This document shows, in pieces, positions 9,529 through 21,193 of a DNA stretch of 64,000 nucleotides (position 1 is the first letter of the stretch; each line of letters begins with the position of its first letter). Both the position numbers and the translations under genes were made by a program. The notes beneath the pieces are model-generated. The model was not told where the DNA came from and searched no databases. It worked only from the letters and a program-made list of their open reading frames with translations. Origin of the DNA: Romanomermis culicivorax (Eukaryota > Nematoda > Enoplea > Mermithida > Mermithidae). The stretch is from the NCBI GenBank assembly GCA_963922205.1, contig CAWUHX010000324.1, positions 288,801 to 352,800 of the forward strand, given 5' to 3'.

Positions 9529-12254
9529 TCAAGACTTCGTCGCTATTTCTTTTTCCTGGCAACACCCGTTCGTCGCGTCTGTCATTTGAATATCATAATT
9601 TGTGAAATTAACTTTTTCAACAAAATTTTCATCGGCACCCTGGTTTTCGTCACAATCATTCTGGATTTTATCCTCTAGCGAAGCGTCGGTCATCTGTTCG
9701 GTGATGACTTGTTCGCCGTTAAGGCCACTTTCTGTCGTCGCGTCTCCCCATTTGATAGGTATTTTGGTAACCCGGGGATTTTTGTTGTCGATAAATCGAG
9801 TTAACTACAATTTACGGAAATTCTTAGAAATTCACTGGTTATAAACCTACGCTAAAGGAGCTTTTTCGCTTGGAAGTTTATTGTGTTTATCAAAAAGTGG
9901 CCACGAATTCAAATTTGGAGAAAGATCGAAGAAAGGAAAGGAACCTTGCTTACTGTCAACTTCACACAATACGAAAATTATATGGAATTTTTTTGTAGTG
10001 AAAATATTTGGAGTGAAAATTCAAAAAAAAAATTCACACAATACATATAATAGTTATACATTCGTAAGCAGAGCTGGACAATGTGATAATTATGTTTATG
10101 TTTTCAATCAGCTAGATATTGTGTCAATCATCTAGAAAGCCAGATAAATTGACCATTCTTGATAAATTTGAGCAAAACGAAGGGCAAAAAATCGCATTAA
10201 TTTTGAGCAGAAAATAGGCAGCTATTCAAACACTTGGTTTCTTCATCCAGAAAGAATATATGAGATTGTTCAGCACTGGTCAGGCAAAAAAACTGAATAA
10301 AGTTTATTTTTGTAATTTTAGGCTGGTCGAAACAGTTATCACCTGTCCCGTCCAGGCTTTCTTGATACACAATGTACTGGTTTTTCGGTTGTGCAAAAAA
10401 ATTTTTTGGGCATTTTCTGAACAGAGCAAAAATTTTTCATCGATAAGTTGTCGGTGTTTCTTTTGAGGGAATCGATAAAAAGGTGCATTTTTTGACCTTT
10501 TACTAGGTTAAAATGCTATAACTTTCAAGCGCTAAGGGCCGGATTAATAATTATCGCATAATCATATCCTCTGTCGCAATTAAGACCGTCAAGTTTACTT
10601 GCTCCATTGTGGCATTACTGACTATAAATATACAATGCGTGACATACTTCTTGATATTCAATCTCGGTCATTTTTACGTTCTTAAAATTAATCAAAAATT
10701 AGAATACTCAAAAGACTTGAAATTTTGAGTACAATTGTGGTAAACTAGCGAAACAAAAGTGTTTTTTTTGTTCATTAATTTCCAAATAATGTTCTTACCG
10801 CAGCAGTCGATCACTTGTTGCAGAAAATACAACATTAGTGTTGTCAGTATTCAGACAGCGAAGAAATTTCTTTCAGCATACACATGAAAACGATTTTTAA
10901 TGAGCAAAAGTAATTACTTTGGTTTTTCAAAATTACCTTCTTTGAGTAGAAAAAATTTGTTTGGGGCAGAATTCTTTGGTCGTTTCTGCAAGGTGCAAAT
11001 TGACGCGTGCATAAAAATGACCTGGTCTCGTCTAGGAAACATTTAAAAATTGAACTTTTGCACCCTTTTGTCAAAAATGACTATTCGAAAGCAAATCATA
11101 GAAAAGCTGGCATTTTTTACTTTTAAAGCGTATCATGGAAAGCTCTGATTGACTGGCTTAAAATAGATTGTGACAGAAATGATATAACCAAAAAATTAAT
11201 TTTACTTACTTTATCGAATAATGGTTCCGCGGGAGGATTTTCTTTCAATTCTTGTTCCGTATATTCGTTCATCACAAAGTAACCAATCTTAATAAATTCT
11301 TGACCTTTAAAGCTACACGTTAAAAGGATGACAGTAACATCGGCGGCTTCAGTCTGAGGAATTTTGGCGGGATTAGGCGCACCTGCCTAAAAAATACACA
11401 CAAAAAATCCTTCAAAACTAAGGAAATTTCGAAACCTAGTACCTCGAAGACAAACATATGCCGACCTTCAGGTAATTCCGGACCGACTAAAACGCTATCT
11501 AATTCTTGATCATATTCTTGGGATTCTGCCGAGCCGACGTAAATCAATTTAAATTCTAGGTCTAATGAAGGAGGGACAAATTGTAATAAGTTAGCATACT
11601 TTACGAACAAATTATGATTCTACAAGATGTATTATATGACTATCATACATGCACACAGGCCTGTAGGCAGAGGGGTTGGGGGTCATGGCCACCTGAAATG
11701 TTTCAAGTGTTAAAAAAGGCATAGGACCCTTGGTTTTTTCCTCAAGAAAAAGTAAAATCAGAAATGCCAATTTTACAGTAAATTGAGTGAAAAAATTCGT
11801 GGCTACACGTCTGCATGCACATAGAGAAGTAATGGGTAAACCCTCCTTACCTGAGACCTTGGACACCCGTATCAACTCTTCTCAAAGACAGTTTTCTTTT
11901 TTTGATAATTTTTATGAATATTTTGTATGAAAAACATGCTTGTGGAACATTTTTTGCTTTTTTCTCACCCCCATCCCCTCGATAAAAAGTTCAAGGACCC
12001 TTCCCCCTGGAAAGTTCTTACTGTGCATGTGTGACTATATCATAAAGTAAGGAATTGGGTTTGACTCACGACAAAAACAATGAAGTGCAACTAATACTCT
12101 AATTTTGGTTACTTTGACGCAAGAATTATTCAGTCTTAACTTTACCGTCGCTAATTTTTTCGTAACATTCGAACGTAATTTCGAATTTGAACGGGTCAAA
12201 AAATGAAGCAGGATTGTTCAGGATGACGACATTAGCAATGTTCACTTTGGACAT
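9529..12254 (-). CDS. ASF1: ASF1 histone H3-H4 chaperone (4 exons)
   Basis: Exons (minus strand): 12254-12146, 11561-11443, 11386-11210 and 9804-9529. They total 681 nt, 226 codons plus stop, with matching splice phases. The protein starts [20 protein letters not shown] and continues [85 protein letters not shown] and [13 protein letters not shown]. This is the whole immunoglobulin-like ASF1 core, near-colinear with animal ASF1, followed by a poorly conserved acidic tail of about 70 residues, as in other ASF1 proteins. ASF1 binds H3-H4 dimers in the nucleus and hands them to CAF-1 and HIRA during nucleosome assembly. The last intron (9805-11209, 1.4 kb) is longest, and intron 1 holds a small transposon. 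It is probably the first gene of a two-gene unit with ALKBH6. Confidence 0.95.
11644..12032. mobile_element. MULE-like MITE in ASF1 intron 1
   Basis: The inverted termini CATACATGCACACAG and CTGTGCATGTGTG match two other copies in the window (21263, 37873). The interior has the same G-run/C-run character. Flanking target sequence shares TGACTAT on both sides. The intron still has normal GT-AG ends, so splicing should be unaffected. Confidence 0.65.
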
Positions 12255-12308
12255 TCTGCGCTATAACGTCACTCAATAAACCAATTCTTCAACAACCTAC
12301 GCGGTGTC

Positions 12309-12311
12309 CTG
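12309..12311 (-). promoter_or_regulatory. Splice acceptor in the ASF1 5' leader
   Basis: A pyrimidine run ending TTTTTTTTCGCAG (minus strand) lies 54 nt upstream of the ASF1 ATG. It could be the 3' end of a 5'-UTR intron or a spliced-leader acceptor; the sequence alone does not separate these. Confidence 0.4.
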
Positions 12312-13727
12312 CGAAAAAAAAGTAAAACTTAAATGACACAAATTAACATAAAATGAGAAAAAATTAGAACTTTTGGTCAGGCCCGATTGCACCACAGTTT
12401 TTTTCCACAAATCTTGATTTTTATGCGGAAAAATTTCGAGGAAGAGAAACAAACTTTGAAAAAAGTGCTTTTTAGAAGGTAAAAATCTCAACACTTCCCG
12501 GATGATTATTATTTTTCATCATCCAGCTCACGACATTTCTAATTAGTAAATATATGTACAATATTTTGCTTCGATTATTTGATGACAATTTGTACTTTAC
12601 ATTGTATGAGCACGTCAACTTTTCTAACCCTTTTGAAATGATAATTTTACGTAATCCGAATCAAAAAAACCCGAGTGGAAATAATTCCCTGAAATTTTAG
12701 CTTTTGTTGACACATACTTTCATTATCAAATTCATTCAAAATGATGAAGGCGCTATTTTTAAACAAAAAAATTGAGACCTAATTCTTGAACTAACCGTTA
12801 AAAATTAATTTTCTAGAATAGTAAAATGTCAAAACCCTACAAAACCCTCGTGCCGGAAACAATAATCCATATCTATGAATCTCTAATAGCATAGACTTTT
12901 ACGTCCAATTTCTTCTCTAATTCACAGACATTATGTATATATATGCTCTTGGATCGTTTGTTTAAAAATTATTCTACTATTTTGAATAAACGTTAAAAAC
13001 GCTTGAATAAGGCGATGCTGAGTATTTTTAAGCGAGAAAACATTTTGAGGAAACATTTTCTGCATCTTTCCTATCTGGGAAAAGAGTCAACGGGGACACC
13101 AACGCATACCAAAGTAAAACAATAGATGTTATACAACAGTGCAGAACACAATTTCAAAGAAATTAAGCTGCTGTTGATATTTGTGATTAGAATTATAGAT
13201 TTTAACTAATTTTCGATTCCAAAATTTTTTTATTTATTTTTATTCAAAAATGCTGGAGAAGGAATCTTCTCAACCACCATTTTCCCTCAAATCGTATATT
13301 TAAAAAAAAAATTTGGGCATAGTTTACAATGCATTACGAATTGATTTTATCCGTCGACAAAATTCCATCATCAATTTCATTGGTCGAAAAAAATTTATAT
13401 CATCAATTTGATTGGTTTAAAAAATGAGTTAACTGCTTCTTAACCACAAATCTATATCTAAGCCTAAGCTAAATCCTAAGCCTAAGCTTAGACAGAAGTC
13501 CGAAAATTTGTTACAATGAAAATCAAAAAATCGATGAACTATTTCGACCAATCAAATCGATGCACATGCTCTCTCCGCAATGCTTTATGCATGGCTGTCA
13601 TTGAGGAAAAAAATATTTGGAAGTTCAAAGTTCAAGACAAAAAGATACATTTTGCTGCACTCTGGAAGGTCTAAACCTCATAATTTTACGGCTTTTCACG
13701 ACGGTAATAGTGAAGTTTACTATCAGG
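12312..13727. other. ASF1 upstream intergenic region
   Basis: AT-rich, with no gene recognised. It should contain the promoter for ASF1, but I see no TATA box or other element I could defend. Near 13.3-13.55 kb the phrase CATCAATTTgATTGG recurs. Confidence 0.4.
13458..13491 (-). repeat. Interstitial TTAGGC telomere-like repeat (degenerate)
   Basis: Interrupted AAGCCTAAGC units, the complement of the nematode telomere hexamer TTAGGC, occur twice with a short break. Confidence 0.6.
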
Positions 13728-14605
13728 CGCGGCCGTGATAGGATATTTATTTACTTCAAATTACCAGTTAACTTTTGATCATACATGTAAAGGGGCACCG
13801 AAGTCTGGGGGGAGCGGGCGACTTTTTTTTGGGCTGGGGGTCAGTGATTCCCAAAATTTTGGGGGAGGGGTCTCTGAAGAAAAAAAATCGATTCTTTTGC
13901 GGAAAAGTCAGAAAAATAGTTATTTTTGGAAAAAAAAACGAAAATATGTATTCATGGCGCGAAGCGCCGAGAAAATTGATAGTTTTGACCATTTTTTCTT
14001 CAAAAATTGACATTTTCCATTTGAAAACTGACATTTTTCGGTATTTTTTCCGACCAAAAGTATGGGGATCCCTACGGCTACCATATGGCTAGTCATAGGA
14101 TTGGAAAATCCTGAGAGTGGAGTCGTCTATTAAGTATAAGTGTTTTATCAGTATTTAAGTGTTTTTTCAGCTTTTTCAAACCTTCCAGTGTATTTAGATC
14201 TGAGGAAAAAATATTTGAGGAAAAAATTAAAATTTTCGAGTTTGGACTTATAAGCATTGTGGAACAAACTTTCCAGCAAACTATCCAAGAACACAACGAA
14301 TTTGAATTACATAAGATGAGAAATCGACGGTCAAGTCTTCTATGATGACACGTGAGACCCCAAAAAAGATGTTACCGGCGCTGAGCGCTGGGGAAATTTT
14401 GGCAGGAATTTACAATACGGTAAGTTCGACTTTTTACCAAAAACCCCCATTTTTCAATGTTTCAAACCAAAAACTTTAAAAAAATTTTGGAAAAAAAGGG
14501 CGGAAAACAGTAATTTCCAAAAAAAAAACTTTAAAAAAAATTTGAAAATTTTTCATGGAAATTACAGTAATCATACCTTTCTACCAAAATATATCAAGTT
14601 TTTGA

Positions 14606-14629
14606 CTAAGCCTAAGCCTAAGCCTAAGC
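14606..14629 (-). repeat. Interstitial telomere repeat (TTAGGC)n
   Basis: About four perfect head-to-tail hexamers (GCCTAA on the plus strand) sit inside the composite repeat. TTAGGC is the nematode telomere unit and the main clue to the phylum. Confidence 0.8.
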
Positions 14630-15430
14630 ACTTGAAATGCATAATACAACCTCAAACACAATCAAATCCAAGAAATTTGGTTTATTCTCATTTATATACA
14701 CGAACGAATAATAGGTTTTTATTTGAGACCAAAGATGCACCTTTTTGACCTCGCCATTCACCATTCCACTCCGACCGCCCTAAAAACCAAACTAATTCTG
14801 TACTTTTGAGCAACCACCAACAAGGAAAACACAACTTCAGGCAATTTTGGTTACTTACCGTATTGTTAAAATTAGCCAAATTTTCTGTTCAAATGTTGTA
14901 ATTTGTAGAATTTTATTATTTGAAAAATTTCTAAATAAGTCATTTATTCGGAAACTTAACTTTCATGAACTTGGCCGAAAAGATATGAGTAAGGAGAGTA
15001 GAAATTTCCGAAAACTTCTTCCATGAAGCTTTTAAATTGATTTTACGTTAAGAAAGGAATAATCGCTTCAAAAAGTTTAGATACTCGACGTATTGATGTT
15101 TCTCGAAAAATGTATGAATGGAAAAATGCGGATTTTAATAAAATTACAAGATAAAATATTGAAGATAACCAATTAAAATATGAGATAATACGTCTAAGAT
15201 GATGAAAACTACTATAGATTAAATAATAAGTGAAGGTAGACATGCTAAAAGCCGCGCCTGAGCTAGATAATACATAATAATGATTGTTTAACTTATTACA
15301 GGCGCGAAGCGCCGAAAATTTTGAGATTTGGACCTTCTAAAATGCACCAAAATGCAACTTTTCTGTATCCGATCTCCAAAATTTTCTTCAGCCCAAAATT
15401 TTTTTCCCTTTTCCGAATTTTCTTTTTAAA

Positions 15431-16165
15431 AAGCACGATGAGTATTATATAAACGATTTTCTGATTCCTACTGTTTCAGAGATGAAGGATCTTGGTGTTA
15501 TGTTCAATGAAAAATTGTCAGCAACTGCCCATTGTAATTATGTGGTTAAAAAAGCATCTAGGGTGGCAAATTTGATTTTAAAATGTTTTCACTCTAACTT
15601 CAATGAATTAAAAATCAGGGCATTTAAATCCTATGTTCTCCCTATCCTGGAATATGGTTCACCACTCTGGAATCCTTGTCTGGTTGGGGAAACTGAATTG
15701 GTAGAAAAAGTTCAACGAAGGTTTACAAAAAGACTTTTTGGATATAAAGATTTGAGCTATAAGGAGCGCCTCAACAAACCTGGCCTTGATGACCTTGCAT
15801 TTAGACGTACGTGTATCATACATGTTCTTAATTTTGAAATTTAAAGTTATTCCACCCGACTTATTTTTCACTTTGAGTCCATTTATTATCGCGCGTCCAA
15901 TTTATTTAAATTGTATAAACCGAAATATAACTCTAACGCTTTAAAACATGATTTTCGCTCGCGAAATATTGATGTTTGGAATTCCCTACCCAATGATATC
16001 ATTCATTCGAACAATATGCCCTGTTCTCGGTCTAAATTGAGTCGTTTTTTAAAGCTAAATTCGCACGTGCTTTTGTCACGTAAATGAGCTTTTCTGTATA
16101 AGTCGGATTTACTCTTGTATTTATTCGCATTTAATAAATTTCTTTCTTCTTCTTTCTTCGATTTG
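15431..16165 (+). pseudogene. 5'-truncated CR1/L2-type LINE, C-terminal reverse transcriptase end
   Basis: The reading begins KHDEYYINDFLIP, then MKDLGVMFNEKLS, YVLPILEYGSPLWNP, VEKVQRRFTKRLFG and, after two frameshifts (near 15840 and 15898), RSRNIDVWNSLPNDIIHS to a stop at 16087. The motifs LGV, P-[IV]-LEYGSP-[VL]-WNP, KVQRR and VWNSLP are the standard C-terminal region of CR1/L2/Jockey-group LINEs. The 3' end runs into a TTCTTC-type short repeat, as in CR1/L2 elements. It is inactive: only about 200 codons remain, in three frames. Confidence 0.85.
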
Positions 16166-17777
16166 GGTAAAAATAACACTGCCACCGAAAGCTAGTTTTT
16201 ATGTATTTCATCCGAATCACGTCGGTTTTTGGCTTTTAAAACTCATTTCTTTGAGTTTTGAAGAGAAAATGAAAAGGTTTAAGGTTGGTATGAGTAACTG
16301 TTCGGCGCGCAGTGCCGAAAATTTTTCTGGGGTTTTGATATTTTAGATTGCCGGAAAATGAATCTTTTCAACTTCTATTTCCAAGACAGAAGGTTTAATT
16401 TTTCAATGAATTCGATGAATTTTCAGTCGGGCAGACTACAATTCAAAAAACTAGAGGAAAGCAACCAATAATTTCGATTCTTCAACCAGCAAGAATTTCT
16501 TGTTGGACTGAAAAAGTTCTCATCACACAAATGTCATAATGTTTTTAAAGATTGCAAAAATTTTTGGGAAAATAAACGAGAAAAATCCTGCTTTTCGTTT
16601 AATTCGCCAAAAAACAACGCAGGATCAAACATTTAATCCATATGTTGACAATAAAAAGCTATAAGCATTAGCTAGAATCATACCTGTAAGACCTCCGACC
16701 AGTTGGGGGGGCGGGGGTAAATCCGAAATTTGGGGGGAGGGGGCACTGTTTTTTTCCCCCGGGCCTTTTCCCCAAATGGGGAAAAGGGTCAAAATTTTTT
16801 TCCCCATTTTCCCGAAGTCGTTTTTTTCGCTTAAAAATGCTCACAGACGCTTTATTCAGGTGTTTTTGAGCCTTTGAAAGCCTTCTGGTGTTTTCAGACC
16901 CGTTAATTCATTAAAATTGAGGAAAAAAGTGAAATTTTCGAGTTCAAAGTTTGATCTACAAGCATTGCAACAAACTTTCAAGCAAACTATCCAAAAGCAT
17001 AATAACTTTGAATTACATGAGATATCGATGGTTAAGTCCTCTATGATGACAAGTGAGAACCCAAAAGGGATGTTAATGTTTCCGGCGCGAAGCGCCGGAA
17101 AAATTTTTTGGGTATTGATATTCTGCGACGCTGGAAAATCAATTTTCCGAACGTTTATTTCAAGAATTAGATTTGAATTTTGTGTTCAAAAGTCGTAATT
17201 TCTAGAATTTTACTTGAAAAATTTTAAAACCAGTATAATTTATTTGTAAACTCTCATACTTGGTCGAAAATATATGAGTAAGCAGAGTATAAATTTCCGA
17301 AAGATATTTCCATGAAGCATTTGAATTGATTTTACGTTAGAAAAGAAATAATTGCATCAAAAAAGCTTAGAGACTTGACGTATTGATCTTTCTCAAACGG
17401 AAAAAATGTGAATCTTCATTAAATATCATGATAAAATATTGAGGATTACCAATGAAAACATGAAATAATACGTTCAAGATGATGAAAACTATTATAGATT
17501 ATATGATAAATGAAGGTAGACATGCTAAAAGCCGCGCCTGGACTAAATAATGCATAATAATGATTATTAAAGTTATAATCGGCGCGAAGCGCCGGAAAAT
17601 TTTGAGATTATGACCTTCTAAAATGCACCAAAATGCATCTTTTCTGTATCCGATCCCCAAAATTTTCTTCCCCAAATGGGGAAAGAGCCCAAAATTTTTT
17701 TCCCCTTTCCGAATTTTTTTTCCCGAAAAAGCACGATTTGGGGAAAAAAAACAGTGGGAGGGGGTAGAAAAAAGTTG

Positions 17778-17854
17778 AAATAAGGCCAAAAAACATAAGG
17801 ACTTTGATCAGGGGCCAAATAAGGCCAAAAAACATAAGGACTTTGATCAGGGGC
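17778..17854. repeat. Perfect tandem duplication, 39-bp period
   Basis: Two adjacent copies of a segment starting AAATAAGGCC and ending TTGATCAGGGGC are identical over 38 bp. The identity implies a recent local duplication. Confidence 0.9.
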
Positions 17855-17879
17855 AACTTTAATCAGAGAATCTCATTTG

Positions 17880-17989
17880 ATAACTATTTGAGATCAGCAG
17901 ATCCTGCTGTGAGGTTGTCTACACAGCAAAACATCCTGCTGTGAGGTTGTATACACAGCAAAAATGACCTGCTGATCTCAAATAGTTAT
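17880..17989. other. Nested inverted repeat: outer 21-bp stem enclosing two tandem hairpins
   Basis: The arms 17880-17900 and 17969-17989 are perfect reverse complements over 21 bp (core TATTTGAGATCAGCAG). Between them are two 32-bp direct repeats, each forming its own hairpin: TGCTGTG at 17905 with CACAGCA at 17922, and TGCTGTG at 17937 with CACAGCA at 17954. The single strand would fold as a three-way junction. No coding sense is apparent. Confidence 0.85.
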
Positions 17990-19159
17990 GAAATGCCACG
18001 CTCAGTGCAGGAAAAACTCTGTACCCAGAAACCGCGCCAAAATATAACAGTTAATTTCATCTATCCGATAATTCTGTACGTAAAAACTGACAAACAAAAA
18101 CACATGATTAACAAGCTGTAAAAATTACAAATCGTTAAACTATATGCGCCTGACCTAGCCCTTCGAATACAAAAAACAATAAAAAATCAGCATTGTACTT
18201 CCTCAGTGGCTTTTTCAGGTTGTAGTAATTGTGTAGAAGAGTAGAAAGAATAAAATTCACTAATAACATGAGGAGAAAGAAAAAAAGAGGCAAGAAAAGA
18301 GTTGCAAAAATAAAAAATGGTTGCAGAAAAGTTGCTTTTGTTTAATTTTTTCTTCCGTTTTTTTACATTCTTATTTTTCATCTCATTCCTTCCCTATCAA
18401 ATTATTCTTTGTATTTTTTGGTGTCGGAAAACGACAGCAAAAAAACTTAAGAATAAATCAATAATTATAATTTGTTTTGCCTGCTATTTTTTCAGTATGG
18501 AAATGAAATTGCTTTATCTACATATAGTATGTTTTCATAAAGTGCTTGTGAGGTGAAACCTGACAAAAATTAGCACTATCGTTGAAACTGTTTACACAAA
18601 CTTTTGACTGTGAAATTTTATTTAAAAATACCTAAAGGTTAGTTGAGTATGCTCAAAGGTTTTCGGCGCTATGTGTGCTGTAGAGGTGCATCTGGCTATT
18701 CATTACGGGGCATGCCCCGCACTCACAACCACCACTACAACCACAATTTCTGAACCATCCATGTGGCGCCTTGTATGCAAAAGGTCGATGGTTCGAGCCT
18801 CTAACCGAGCGTTATTTTTCTGACGCGCCGGCCACGTGGATTTGGGCATACGACATGTGACATGCGGTTAGCCGAGAATCCCACAAATCTGAAATATTAC
18901 TTGCTTGCCACTCTCATAATTTTGGAGCATTTCAAGATAGACGACTATTATTAGCTATTTTTTTATTTGTTGCACTTTATGCATATGCTTTCTCTAACAT
19001 CACTTTCGACATTTTCAGTAAAAAACGATTTTTTCTTTTTCTGTAATCATCTATATTTGTAACTCTTTTCCTGCCTCTGTTTTTTCTCTCTTGTTTGTAG
19101 AACATTTTATTCTTTCTTCATACACTCTTTTGCACAACTACTACAACCCCAAAATGCGA
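17990..19159. other. Gene-free stretch
   Basis: No gene recognised. At 18770-18812 a run with GGTTCGAGCCT resembles a tRNA T-loop/B-box but lacks paired stems, so it is at most a relic of a tRNA-derived repeat. Confidence 0.4.
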
Positions 19160-20217
19160 CTGAGAAAGTAGGACCACTTCGCCGCGAAGTACCGCGCGGC
19201 GCCGGTTGTCCTATTCATACTAACTTTTTTACTTCTGGATTTTGCTCTTCTCAAAAAATGTGTATTGCTCGTCTCGACAAATGCAAAATACGAAAAATGC
19301 GAAAAAGATGAAAAATACGAAAAAAAATCGAAAAATAGAAAGCGCAAAAGAAAAATAAAAATCAATCATTCCTGCACGGTGCAGATAGAAGCTTGCAAAA
19401 AAGCCAAGTGTAAAGATTTTGCTTCAATTTGCTTCTTATTCCAACGATTAATAGCTCTTGAACTGCTGAGAAATATCAATTTATATAAATTGATTTTGAA
19501 AAATTGAATATATATACACGATTATTCGTTCACATATGTGCTATATACAGATTCCAGATCAGATCTGGGTCCGGTCGGACCTGCTGTTTAGGACCCAGAT
19601 TCAAAGTGAATCCATCTCCTTTCCCTAGTACTCGGGAAATCGGGACGTTCAGGGAATAGAGACTAATGCATTTTTCGGGGAAATAAAAAATTTATTCATT
19701 ATTCAGGGAATCGGGACCTACGGGGAATATGAACTTTCGGACAATTGGGATATTTCCGGAAAAGGGACGTTGGGGGAATAAAGACACAATCGAAATAGAG
19801 TACACTTGCTGTAGGAACATGTTTACACCTGCTTTGCATATTCATAATTTTTACACATTATAATGTCTTCATTGCAAATTGAGTGATCAACTTCTTAGTA
19901 AATCTTCATTGAAAATTAAGTAATCAATGTGGTAAAATAATTTGACAAGTGTCAGAATTCACCATTCGTGAAAAATATGATTCAACTACATGTATAGATG
20001 TCACAGTATGCAACAATATGTTACAACAACAGTATGCTGCAACTTTAGAACACATAACTTGTTCGAAAATTTCGGTTCAGTTGAAACTTGATGGCGGCGC
20101 CGCAAAAATTACAAAAACCTATTCATACTTCAAAGATGGTACCGCGCGGCGCCGGCCGGCGCCACCTTTAAGTATGGATAGAACAACCGGCGCCGCGCGG
20201 TGAAGTATAACAGGGCC
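19160..20217. mobile_element. Long member of a GC-rich-ended DNA transposon family
   Basis: The right end reads GAAGTATAACAGGGCC followed by TTA; the left end near 19160 is decayed. Sub-terminal blocks are rich in GGCGCCGCGCGG palindromes and contain AAGTATGAATAGG-type phrases. Terminal GGCCCTG with flanking TAA/TTA suggests the PIF/Harbinger superfamily. The 24358-24676 copy shares both end regions but lacks the 800-bp interior, so it appears to be an internally deleted derivative. No transposase is recognisable; a lysine-rich open stretch at 19265-19507 is not convincing. Confidence 0.6.
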
Positions 20218-21193
20218 TTAATGCTAATTTCTTGTTATTTTGTTTTTTCTTATGAAATTATATAATGTCAGGCGCCGAAATGTAGCGGCGCCGAACTGTC
20301 CTATACCGTATTCGTATTGAACTTTTAACCCACCATATTTGACCAAATTCTGCAATGGTGCCCGGCATGAGAAGTAGAACAATGCATAAATTCTTTCAAA
20401 AATACGATATATCTTCGAAAGCAAAAAATTGTATGATATCAGTTTATCGGGTTTTAGTTTTTCGATCACTAATAAGTTCAATCAGCCAGTAATTCTTTTC
20501 CTTGATCATTTCAGCGTACAACATTGTTTGACGGCATCATCTTAAAAAGGTGCCCGGCATTCATGCATGAATAAAATATTGTGAAATGGAAGCTCTTATT
20601 TTTATCATAATAAACTCATTTGCAGAATAAATTCATAATGTGAATTTCTTCTTATACTATATAATTCAGGCAAATGATCAATATTGAATAAAAAAGCCGC
20701 AGAGTAAATTGTGTACATATAGATTTTTGATTGCGGCTTTTGTTCAAAATACTTGAAGTGCATCATGGAACGTTATAATAATGAAATCGGATACACACGC
20801 AAGAATGCAAGAATGCAAGAGCCAATCTATCATTTATGTAATTTTTCCTACGTCGGTAGTTTTCCTCTTTTTTCCAATCATTCATAAATAGAGAACCCTG
20901 ATTACCTCAGATTTTTCTAGACTTCGTTTAGTTATTCGTCGCCTCGATTCCTTGTAATTTGTGGATCTTGTGGAAATTATCGTACGCTGAATAATTATGT
21001 TATGGTTAATTTGCATATGTTCCGGAGTCACGCGTAGCTTTATTGTAGTCACGCAAATCCTTGATAAATTTCTAGCTCTCTGTTGGAGATGATGGTAACA
21101 AACTCAATTTTTTTCGCTAGCTGGTACTGACCTATAGTTTTTCAAGTGCTGCTAAATAATAAAACTGACGAGTAACTAGTATCTACCTATTAT
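20218..21193. other. Gene-free stretch
   Basis: No gene recognised. Short GGCGCCGAA pieces at 20270-20300 may be a further relic of the neighbouring transposon family. Confidence 0.35.

Larger units (their letters stand above)
13728..17650. repeat. Composite repeat with recurring GGCGCGAAGCGCC hairpins
   Basis: This is a direct duplication of a long module. 14225-14400 matches 16945-17100, 14940-15400 matches 17245-17670, and the G-rich segment 13795-13875 resembles 16690-16760. A compact hairpin, GGCGC-GAA-GCGCC or a close variant followed by AAAATTTT, occurs six times, starting at 13956, 14375, 15301, 16304, 17080 and 17581. No transposase is visible. A CR1/L2 LINE fragment interrupts the first copy (15431-16165). 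The two modules differ at many positions, so the duplication is not recent. Confidence 0.7.

Noticed and set aside
18770-18812. tRNA-like T-loop (GGTTCGAGCCT)
   Set aside because: No paired T-stem, anticodon arm or acceptor stem can be built.
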